A stretch of 64,000 nucleotides of DNA from Chlorobium sp. (lineage in GTDB: Bacteria > Bacteroidota > Chlorobiia > Chlorobiales > Chlorobiaceae): NCBI GenBank assembly GCA_005862225.1, contig SZXV01000002.1, forward strand, positions 124,001-188,000. The letters are read 5' to 3'. This document shows positions 37,762 to 44,421 of the stretch, one piece after another (positions within the stretch are counted from its first letter, which is position 1; each line of letters opens with the position of its first letter). The notes beneath the pieces were generated by a model, which worked only from the letters and a program-made list of their open reading frames with translations, made no database searches and was not told where the DNA came from. Made by a program: the position numbers and the translations under genes.

Positions 37762-39942
37762 ATGCGATCAAAAAATATTATAGAGCATTTTTTCTTTCTG
37801 TTGTTAACGTCGGCGATCCCCCTTCCTGCGTCTGCTCAGGAAGCAATAAGCCCGGAGACGGTTGTTACTGCTCCTTCAGCAAAAGCAGTTCAATCACTTC
37901 CTTCCAAACGGGTCAAAACCAGTGATACCGCCTCACTGCTCAGCGATGAGCCGGGTGTTGCCCTTGCAACTGGTGGCGGGGTTTCAAATCTTCCTGTGGT
38001 TCGTGGACTGGCGGACGACCGGGTACAGGTCTACGTTGACGGCATGTGCCTGACCTCGGCCTGCGCCAATCACATGAATCCGCCGTTGTCATACATCGCA
38101 TCTGCCAGTGTCAGCAGCATTGGCGTGAAAGCAGGGATTACGCCGGTCAGTTATGGGGGCGACAATATTGGAGGGTCTATCGTTGTTGCATCATTGCAAC
38201 CGGTGTTTGCAGATTCTGATGAGGAACTTCATGCGTCCGGCAGTGTTTCGACCTATTACCGGAGCATTAACAGCAGTACTGGTGCTGCATTCTCCGGCTC
38301 AGTCGCAAACAGCAACGTCAGCTTTGGAGTAACAGGCTCTATCGATCATGCCAATAACTACAAAGATGGTGATGGCAAGACGGTGACCTCCACCTATTAC
38401 GAATCGCGTAATATCGGGGCTACTTTGGCGCTCAAGGGTGAAAGCAGTCTTTTGACACTGAAGGCAGGGCATCAATTTATTCCCGGTCAGGGCTTTGTCA
38501 ACCAGTGGATGGACATGATCGAAAACAACGCCTCATTTTTCAATCTCCGCTACAAGAACGAGTATGCCTGGGGCAAGCTTGACGCTACAGCTTACTGGCA
38601 GAACACCTGGCATATTATGAATTCCGGAGAAGATAAACTGATTATCAACAAAAGAATTCCGGAGACGATGCCGGATATGCCGATGGAGACGCGAGGCATC
38701 GATATCGGCTATTCGATAAAAGCTGAAGTTCCTGTTGCAGAAAGGAACATCTTGCGCTTTGGCAATGAATTTCATCATTTCAGCCTCAACGACAGGTGGC
38801 CACCGATCTATGCAACAACTGGGAGCATGGGCCCCAATACTTTTCTGAACATTAATGATGGCAGTCGGGATCGCTATAGTGTTTATGGCGAATGGGAATC
38901 AAAACCATCGAAAGAGGTGACCACAGTGCTCGGCATCCGAAATGAACAGGTGCAGATGCAGACCGGTCATGTGCAGGGGTATAACGACCTGAATAATGCG
39001 GGTATGATGGCAACAAATTACAAGCGTGATTCAGAGGCATTCAATGCTCAGGATCATACCAGGAATGACAGTAACTGGGATATGACGGCGCTTGTTAAGT
39101 ATGAGCCCGGCCTTACAGAAAGCTATGAAGTTGGTTACGCGCGCAAGACCCGCTCCCCAAATCTGTATGAGCGCTATGCATGGTCGACCATGTGGATGAC
39201 CAGCGGGATGGTCAACTGGTTTGGTGACGGCAATGGTTATGTGGGTAACATGAACCTGACTCCCGAAGTTGCCCATACCCTGAGCATCTCGGCAGACTGG
39301 CACGACAGTGAGCGAAAAAGCTGGGAAGTCAAGGTTACGCCATACTATACGTTTATCAGCGATTATATTGGCGTAGAAATCATCGGGACACAAACATGGA
39401 ATTGGACGGGAGGCAGTGAAACCCGAAACATACTGCGGTTCGTCAACCACGATGCAAGGATCTACGGTCTGGATATTTCAGGAAAAGCGACATTGTGGGA
39501 AAGCACCGGTTTTGGCACCGGGCAACTGCATGGCAACCTTGGATATGTTCACGGTGAAGACCTTGATACAGGGGGCGTGCTTTATCATATTATGCCATTG
39601 CACGGTTTCTTTTCATTGGAACAGCGTCTGAAAGGATGGAACAATGCGGTTGAGGTGCAACTTGTTGGTCGAAAGTCAAGAAGAGATCTGTTACGTTTTG
39701 AACCCGAGACGGCGGCCTATGCACTTTTCAATGTGCGTACAGCATACCAATGGAAAAACCTGCAAATGGATATAGGGGTGACAAACCTGTTTGATACCTG
39801 TTACTTTCTTCCGCTTGGAGGCATTAACTATGACAACTTCCTGAACAGCAAGCTGCCGCCCAGCACAAGAAGGGCCGCCGATTTCGGGCCGCTTTCAGGA
39901 CAGGGTCGTTCATTGAATGTTGGGTTAACCCAGACATTCTAA
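37762..39942 (+). CDS. TonB-dependent receptor of the OprC/NosA copper type
   Basis: An outer-membrane receptor of 726 residues has a signal peptide, a plug domain (V-V-R-G-L-A-D-D-R-V-Q-V-Y-V-D-G) and a 22-strand type barrel ending with T-Q-T-F. Copper ligands of OprC are a C-x3-M pair in the plug and an H-x-M pair in the barrel. Here C-A-N-H-M gives C101 and M105, and W-H-I-M-N gives H284 and M286. The spacing of 183 residues is close to that in OprC (180, from memory). A longer frame starts at 37603, but the signal peptide begins at the ATG at 37762. It probably imports copper. Confidence 0.88.
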   Translation: MRSKNIIEHFFFLLLTSAIPLPASAQEAISPETVVTAPSAKAVQSLPSKRVKTSDTASLLSDEPGVALATGGGVSNLPVVRGLADDRVQVYVDGMCLTSACANHMNPPLSYIASASVSSIGVKAGITPVSYGGDNIGGSIVVASLQPVFADSDEELHASGSVSTYYRSINSSTGAAFSGSVANSNVSFGVTGSIDHANNYKDGDGKTVTSTYYESRNIGATLALKGESSLLTLKAGHQFIPGQGFVNQWMDMIENNASFFNLRYKNEYAWGKLDATAYWQNTWHIMNSGEDKLIINKRIPETMPDMPMETRGIDIGYSIKAEVPVAERNILRFGNEFHHFSLNDRWPPIYATTGSMGPNTFLNINDGSRDRYSVYGEWESKPSKEVTTVLGIRNEQVQMQTGHVQGYNDLNNAGMMATNYKRDSEAFNAQDHTRNDSNWDMTALVKYEPGLTESYEVGYARKTRSPNLYERYAWSTMWMTSGMVNWFGDGNGYVGNMNLTPEVAHTLSISADWHDSERKSWEVKVTPYYTFISDYIGVEIIGTQTWNWTGGSETRNILRFVNHDARIYGLDISGKATLWESTGFGTGQLHGNLGYVHGEDLDTGGVLYHIMPLHGFFSLEQRLKGWNNAVEVQLVGRKSRRDLLRFEPETAAYALFNVRTAYQWKNLQMDIGVTNLFDTCYFLPLGGINYDNFLNSKLPPSTRRAADFGPLSGQGRSLNVGLTQTF

Positions 39943-40027
39943 ATGGGCAATATTATACTTTTCTGATATTGACGGGTTGTATTCCCAACCCCTTGCGGTG
40001 AATTATGTCAAGTTTCTTCTAAAATCT

Positions 40028-40055
40028 GCTCTCCCGCTGCCTGCGGCGGGGGAGC
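40028..40055 (+). terminator. GC-rich hairpin between the receptor and TPR genes
   Basis: GCTCTCCCGC pairs with GCGGGGGAGC (10 bp including one G-U, 8-nt loop). It lies 86 bases after the receptor stop and 27 bases before the next start, so it may end the receptor transcript or shape the leader of the TPR gene. No T-tract follows. Confidence 0.4.
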
Positions 40056-40081
40056 TTCATGAATCAACAATGGAGATGAAC

Positions 40082-40618
40082 ATGAAAAAAACAGGACGTT
40101 TTTTTGTTATAGCGCTTCTGGGGTTACTGCCCGCATCCGGAGTGGCCAATACCAGCGCTGCAGATGATGCCAAAAGCTTTCTTTCAAGTGGCGAAGTAAA
40201 ATTCGGTAAAGGGGATAATCAGGGTGCAATGGCCGATTACACAAAAGCGATTGAACTGGACCCGAAACTTTCGGAAGCTTATAACAGTCGCGCTGCGCTG
40301 AAATACAGTGCCGGTGATAAACCGGGAGCCATAACAGACTACACAAAGGCGATTGAGCTGAACTCTCAATTTACTGATGCCTACAACAACAGAGGGAATG
40401 CAAAAGCTGGAATGGGGGATGTTCAAGGCGCCATAGCAGACTACACCAGGGCGATTGAGCTCGATCCGGCATTTGTTCCTGCCTATATGAATCGGGCCGC
40501 AATAAAACTTGATCTTGGAGACAAACCGGGAGTTATTGCTGATTTATCTTCGGCAGCAAAGCTGGGTCATCCAGCCGCTCAACAATGGTTGCACCAGAAC
40601 GGTGTGGCTGGCTGGTAA
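40082..40618 (+). CDS. Periplasmic TPR protein
   Basis: A 178-residue protein with a signal peptide (K-K-T-G-R-F-F-V-I-A-L-L-G-L-L-P, likely cleaved near A-N-T-S-A). Four consecutive tetratricopeptide repeats follow, each about 34 residues: A-M-A-D-Y-T-K-A-I-E-L-D-P, A-I-T-D-Y-T-K-A-I-E-L-N-S, A-I-A-D-Y-T-R-A-I-E-L-D-P and a shorter last one. GGAG at 40072-40075 supports the ATG at 40082 over earlier in-frame ATG codons. It is probably a protein-binding scaffold; no partner can be named. Confidence 0.85.
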   Translation: MKKTGRFFVIALLGLLPASGVANTSAADDAKSFLSSGEVKFGKGDNQGAMADYTKAIELDPKLSEAYNSRAALKYSAGDKPGAITDYTKAIELNSQFTDAYNNRGNAKAGMGDVQGAIADYTRAIELDPAFVPAYMNRAAIKLDLGDKPGVIADLSSAAKLGHPAAQQWLHQNGVAGW

Positions 40619-40847
40619 GGAAGTTCCAGGTAGTCGAAAAGGTCAAAGACGCAAGAGAATTGAATCTTTTATGTTACTTCCCTGTTAACAGTAAAAATGA
40701 ATGGTGTGGTTTGTGCTCTTTTCAACATATCTTATGCTTTTAAAAAGCAAAATAATAACAGAACCTTCAGGCTTTCTGCTGTGTGAAATGTGTACAGCGA
40801 TTTCGGGCATTCTTATTCATTGCCCAAAAGGTTCAGCATTGTAACGT

Positions 40848-42179
40848 ATGGAAATTCTCTTTCTTTTTGTTCTGATTCTTATTAATGGTCTTTTTGCCAT
40901 GTCCGAAATTGCACTGGTCACGGCAAAAAGATCACGTCTTGCAAAGATGGCCGAAGATGGCGATAAAGCGGCAGCAACGGCGGTGAAGCTGGCCCACGAT
41001 TCAACAAGATTTCTTTCGACCATCCAGATCGGCATTACCTCTATCGGTATTCTTAACGGTATCGTTGGTGAAGGGGCTCTTGCCGGGCCCCTTGCAATCA
41101 GGTTGCAGACATTCGGTTTGGATGCTGAACCAAGTCACATTATAGCCACGTTAGTGGTCGTTCTGTCGATTACCTACATTACCATTGTTATCGGTGAACT
41201 TGTTCCCAAGCGTCTGGGTCAGTTGAACCCCGAGAAAATTGCCTGTCTGGTTTCGCGCCCGATGTTTACCCTCTCATCGATTACCCGTCCGTTTGGCAGA
41301 CTGCTTTCAGCCTCAACCAACACCATCCTTCGTTTGATGGGAACCCATCCGCAGTCCATTCCGAGTGTTACCGAGGAAGAGATTCATGCCATGCTTGAAG
41401 AGGGCTCAGAAGCAGGAGTCATTGAGCAGCATGAACATGAAATGGTACGCAATGTTTTCCGTCTTGATGATCGTCAACTCGGCACCCTGATGGTTCCGCG
41501 AGCCGACATCGTCTCTCTTGATGTTTCACGTCCACTGGAAGAGAATATCCGTCGGGTGACAGAGTCAGAACACTCACGCTTTCCGGTATGTAACGGTGGA
41601 CTCCAGTCGCTGCTCGGCGTTGTCAATGCCAAGCAGCTCTTGTCGAAGACCCTGAAAGGCGGGTTGACAGAATTTACCTCGCAATTGCAGCCATGCGTCT
41701 ATGTACCTGAAACGCTGACCGGTATGGAGCTGCTCGACCATTTCCGAACCTCTGGCACCCAGATGGTTTTTGTGGTTGATGAGTATGGTGAAATTCAGGG
41801 GCTTGTTACTCTTCAGGACATGCTGGAGGCAGTCACCGGCGAATTTGTGCCGCGCAATCTTGAGGATTCATGGGCAGTGCAGCGTACGGACGGCTCATGG
41901 CTGCTCGATGGACTTATCCCGGTTCCCGAGCTTAAAGACACGCTGGAGCTGAAAAGTGTGCCGGAAGAGGATAAAGGGCTTTATCACACCCTCAGCGGTT
42001 TGATGATGTGGCTGCTTGGGCGTATGCCACGCACCGGTGATATTATGACCTGGGAAAACTGGAGCCTTGAGATTGTTGACCTTGATGGTCAGCGGATTGA
42101 CAAGGTGCTTGCCTCCAGAATTAAAGAGGCGCCACAACCAGAAGCTGAAAACTCGGCAAATACTACCCATGCAGAGTGA
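40848..42179 (+). CDS. CNNM/CorC-family membrane transporter (hemolysin-like)
   Basis: This 443-residue protein has the standard three-part layout. A DUF21 transmembrane domain comes first (about 1-190; M-S-E-I-A-L-V-T-A-K-R-S-R, I-T-S-I-G-I-L-N-G-I-V-G-E, G-E-L-V-P-K-R). A CBS pair follows (V-P-R-A-D-I-V-S-L-D and F-V-V-D-E-Y-G-E-I-Q-G-L-V-T), and a CorC_HlyC domain closes the protein. Members of this group are Mg/Co efflux or Na/Mg exchange proteins. Annotations as hemolysin are historical. No partner gene is adjacent; the repeat region 42202-42359 follows. Confidence 0.9.
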   Translation: MEILFLFVLILINGLFAMSEIALVTAKRSRLAKMAEDGDKAAATAVKLAHDSTRFLSTIQIGITSIGILNGIVGEGALAGPLAIRLQTFGLDAEPSHIIATLVVVLSITYITIVIGELVPKRLGQLNPEKIACLVSRPMFTLSSITRPFGRLLSASTNTILRLMGTHPQSIPSVTEEEIHAMLEEGSEAGVIEQHEHEMVRNVFRLDDRQLGTLMVPRADIVSLDVSRPLEENIRRVTESEHSRFPVCNGGLQSLLGVVNAKQLLSKTLKGGLTEFTSQLQPCVYVPETLTGMELLDHFRTSGTQMVFVVDEYGEIQGLVTLQDMLEAVTGEFVPRNLEDSWAVQRTDGSWLLDGLIPVPELKDTLELKSVPEEDKGLYHTLSGLMMWLLGRMPRTGDIMTWENWSLEIVDLDGQRIDKVLASRIKEAPQPEAENSANTTHAE

Positions 42180-42201
42180 TGGATGGTGATCGCCGTTTGC
42201 G

Positions 42202-42359
42202 TTAAATCCCGCCGGTGGTGGTATATTGGCAGCTCGGGAGCAAGTTCTTTAAGGGGCTCAGTCAAAGAGTGGCCCCCCGAAGAGATATGTTGGCAGGAGT
42301 TTGATTTAAACCCCGCCGGGGTGGTATATTGGTAACTCAGGGTGCAAGCCCTTTGCAAG
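42202..42359 (+). repeat. Two imperfect 50-bp direct repeats with promoter-like cores
   Basis: Copy 1 (42202-42253) and copy 2 (42305-42359) share about 80 percent of bases, including the core GGTGGTATATTGG. In each, a TATATT box follows a TTG-type hexamer (TTGATT at 42301 in copy 2, 18-base spacer; TTGCGT at 42197 in copy 1, 19-base spacer). The spacer of copy 2 contains the palindrome CCCCGCCGGGG. Between the copies is a GGGGC / GCCCC hairpin (42253-42276). After copy 2, GCAAG/CTTGC arms flank another possible hairpin. Duplicated promoters driving hit and the genes after it are one reading. Confidence 0.6.
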
Positions 42360-42392
42360 AAAGCCCTTGCCTAACATAATGATGAACCGTTT

Positions 42393-42761
42393 ATGACACA
42401 TCATGAACCTGATTGCCTCTTTTGCCGCATCGTGCGCGGCGAAATACCCGCCAAAATTGTTTATCGCAACGAGCATGTTGTCGCATTCAGGGACATCTCG
42501 CCCGTAGCCCCCCAACATGTTCTTATCATTCCGGTCGCCCACATCGCCTCACTCAGCGACCTCAGTCCTGAAAATGAAGCAATTGCCGGGCAAATTCTTC
42601 TTGCCGCAGGCACCGTTGCCGAAATCCTCGGCATCAAAGAGTCCGGCTACCGGTTGGTCTTTAACAGCGGTCGCGATGCGATGCAGAGCGTCTTTCACAT
42701 CCATGGACATCTGATTGGCGGAGCAGCGATGGGTTGGCCTCCGTTTCCAGCTCAAGCATAA
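42393..42761 (+). CDS. HIT-family (HinT-like) purine nucleotide hydrolase
   Basis: A 122-residue protein with the histidine-triad motif H-I-H-G-H-L-I-G-G near the C-terminus and the start C-L-F-C-R-I-V-R-G-E-I-P-A-K-I-V-Y typical of HinT/PKCI-like proteins; Cys 9 and Cys 12 may help bind zinc. HinT proteins hydrolyse AMP-linked phosphoramidates and related adenylates. It lies 14 bases before the TIR gene and both could be transcribed together. That is worth noting because TIR enzymes also act on adenine dinucleotides, although HIT genes are widespread and the link may be chance. Confidence 0.93.
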   Translation: MTHHEPDCLFCRIVRGEIPAKIVYRNEHVVAFRDISPVAPQHVLIIPVAHIASLSDLSPENEAIAGQILLAAGTVAEILGIKESGYRLVFNSGRDAMQSVFHIHGHLIGGAAMGWPPFPAQA

Positions 42762-42775
42762 TTTGAAACAGATTC

Positions 42776-44230
42776 ATGACCGATATTTTTATAAGCTATT
42801 CCCATAAGGATGAGGAGCGTGTCAAGCCAATTATTGAAAAGCTTGAAAAGCGCGGGAGGAGTGTTTTCTGGGACAGGCATATTCCGGCAGCTCAGACTTG
42901 GCACAATTATATTGGAGAAGCACTTAATACTTCGAGTTGTGTGCTTGTTGTCTGGTCTCGCCATTCAATTATTTCCGAATCAGTTATTGAAGAGGCTGTA
43001 ATTGCGAAAAAAAGAGGTGTGCTTGTTCCACTTCGTATTGATGATATTGACCCCCCGTTGGGGTTTAGTCTTATACAATCACCAAATCTTGCTGACTGGA
43101 AAAACAATAGTGCTCATCCGGCATTTCAATTACTTGTTGATGCGATTGAGACTAAATTATCTTCATCAACTCCGCAAACGATAACATCCACAAAGACATC
43201 GGCACCAGAACTGGTTTTAGAGCGAAATGAAGTGCCTGCTCCTGCTCCTGTATTGCCATCGCTCAAACCAGAGCGCCAACTGAAGGTGAGTGGATATAAA
43301 AGTCTGCTTGCTCAAATACCAAAGCAACAGGCGGTGATCGCTGTTGCGGCACTCATGGTGGTGATTCTTGTTGTTATGCTTGTGATGAGCAATAAACACA
43401 AGCAGTTTCCGGTTGAATCAGCAGTTCCTGTTATTCCTGCTGCCTCTTTGGCGCCTTTGTCAAACTTTGTGCTGATTCGCGGTGGAGAGTTTATGATGGG
43501 GAGCCCGTCAACTGAACCGAATCGGTCGCCCGATGAAGGGCCACAGCATCAGGTGAGATTGAGTGACTTTTATATGGGCAAATATGAGGTCACGGTAGCC
43601 GAGTTCAGGAAATTTGTGGAAGCCAATGCATACCTTACTGATGCGGAAAAAGGAGGTGACAGCAAGAACTGGCGTCATGATGTGTCCGGGAATATGCGGA
43701 TACAGGCAGAGGAGAATCATCCTGTGATAAGAGTCAGTTGGAATGATGCAAAAGCGTATTGTGACTGGATGTCGAAACAAACAGGGAAGAAGTTCCGTTT
43801 GCCCACGGAAGCGGAGTGGGAGTATGCGTGCCGCGCAGGAAGCACAATGCCCTTCAATACTGGAAAAAACCTGACGACCGATCAGGCAAACTATGACGGC
43901 AACTATCCGTACAACAACAATCCTAAAGGTCAGTACAGATCAAATACTGTGCCTGTTGAGAGCTTTGCACCAAATGCCTGGGGGTTGTATAATATGCATG
44001 GCAATGTATGGGAGTGGTGCCGCGACTGGTATGGAGAAAAGTATTATAAGGAATGCAAAGCAAAAGGCGTTGCCGAGAATCCTGAAAACACGGCACCGAC
44101 TTCGGCCCGTGTGCTTCGTGGCGGGAGCTGGATCTACCACGCCGAGTACTGTCGGTCGGCGAATCGCTACAGGCGCTCGCCCGACGCCCGTGACGACGAC
44201 TTTGGCTTCCGCCTGGTCTTCGTCCCGTAG
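42776..44230 (+). CDS. TIR - transmembrane - FGE/C-lectin-fold protein with a DGR-type variable C-terminus
   Basis: The 484-residue protein has three parts. Residues 1-125 form a TIR domain (I-F-I-S-Y-S-H-K-D-E at 4-13; the putative NADase glutamate is E73 in S-E-S-V-I-E-E). A Pro/Ala linker and a transmembrane helix (about 198-217, V-I-A-V-A-A-L-M-V-V-I-L-V-V-M-L) come next. Then follows an FGE-sulfatase/SUMF fold (about 235-484; F-R-L-P-T-E-A-E-W-E-Y-A, G-N-V-W-E-W-C-R-D-W-Y). Of the two active-site Cys of true FGE, only one remains (C459), so a ligand-binding rather than enzymatic role is likely. The last 40 codons are described separately. TIR is predicted cytoplasmic and the FGE domain outside. 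Confidence 0.9.
   Translation: MTDIFISYSHKDEERVKPIIEKLEKRGRSVFWDRHIPAAQTWHNYIGEALNTSSCVLVVWSRHSIISESVIEEAVIAKKRGVLVPLRIDDIDPPLGFSLIQSPNLADWKNNSAHPAFQLLVDAIETKLSSSTPQTITSTKTSAPELVLERNEVPAPAPVLPSLKPERQLKVSGYKSLLAQIPKQQAVIAVAALMVVILVVMLVMSNKHKQFPVESAVPVIPAASLAPLSNFVLIRGGEFMMGSPSTEPNRSPDEGPQHQVRLSDFYMGKYEVTVAEFRKFVEANAYLTDAEKGGDSKNWRHDVSGNMRIQAEENHPVIRVSWNDAKAYCDWMSKQTGKKFRLPTEAEWEYACRAGSTMPFNTGKNLTTDQANYDGNYPYNNNPKGQYRSNTVPVESFAPNAWGLYNMHGNVWEWCRDWYGEKYYKECKAKGVAENPENTAPTSARVLRGGSWIYHAEYCRSANRYRRSPDARDDDFGFRLVFVP
44111..44230 (+). other. Putative DGR variable region (VR) at the 3' end of the TIR-FGE gene
   Basis: Residues 446-484 (V-L-R-G-G-S-W ... G-F-R-L-V-F-V-P) match the usual DGR variable repeat of FGE/C-lectin targets, where Asn-rich sites vary. 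The sites I453, Y454, H455, A456, Y458, R464, Y465, R467, D470, A471 and D473-D475 are all encoded by codons ending in C (ATC, TAC, CAC, GCC, CGC, GAC). These are the products expected when adenines of AAC template codons are replaced. The GC-rich tail GGCTTCCGCCTGGTCTTCG resembles an IMH site. No template repeat or reverse transcriptase is in the window. Confidence 0.75.
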
Positions 44231-44272
44231 TTCGGGGGCAGTTTTCCGGCTTTGCTTTTGAGCGAGAGTGCA

Positions 44273-44335
44273 GTTACAAAATTTTGGTGAGCTGCAGCAA
44301 GGGACGCAGCGCAGCGCACCAAAATTTTGCGTAAC
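44273..44335. repeat. Long imperfect palindrome downstream of the variable region
   Basis: GTTACAAAATTTTGGTG at 44273-44289 pairs with CACCAAAATTTTGCGTAAC at 44317-44335 (two extra bases in the right arm). GCTGC/GCAGC extends the stem inward, leaving a loop of about 10-15 bases. It lies 43 bases after the TIR-FGE stop. DGR targets often carry a hairpin just behind the variable region, but this one is longer than the known short cruciforms. It could also be a dispersed palindromic repeat or a terminator. Confidence 0.85.
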
Positions 44336-44351
44336 CAGCGACAACAGAAAC

Positions 44352-44376
44352 GACCGCCTTGGGCGGTCCGATTTTT
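44352..44376 (+). terminator. Intrinsic terminator after the TIR-FGE gene
   Basis: GACCGCC / GGCGGTC (7 bp, loop TTG) is followed by CGATTTTTG. It would end the hit/TIR-FGE transcript before the RCK-RyR gene, unless read-through occurs. Confidence 0.75.
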
Positions 44377-44421
44377 GGGGCATGAATTCATCGAACGTTC
44401 AAAACTTATAAGGTTATTATA

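Noticed and set aside
42776-44230. Annotation of the FGE part as an active sulfatase-modifying enzyme
   Set aside because: One of the two active-site Cys is missing and the C-terminus looks like a DGR variable region.
43940-44383. A minus-strand ORF across the variable region and hairpin
   Set aside because: It exists because the GC-rich variable region and palindrome lack stops on that strand; it overlaps the conserved FGE C-terminus.
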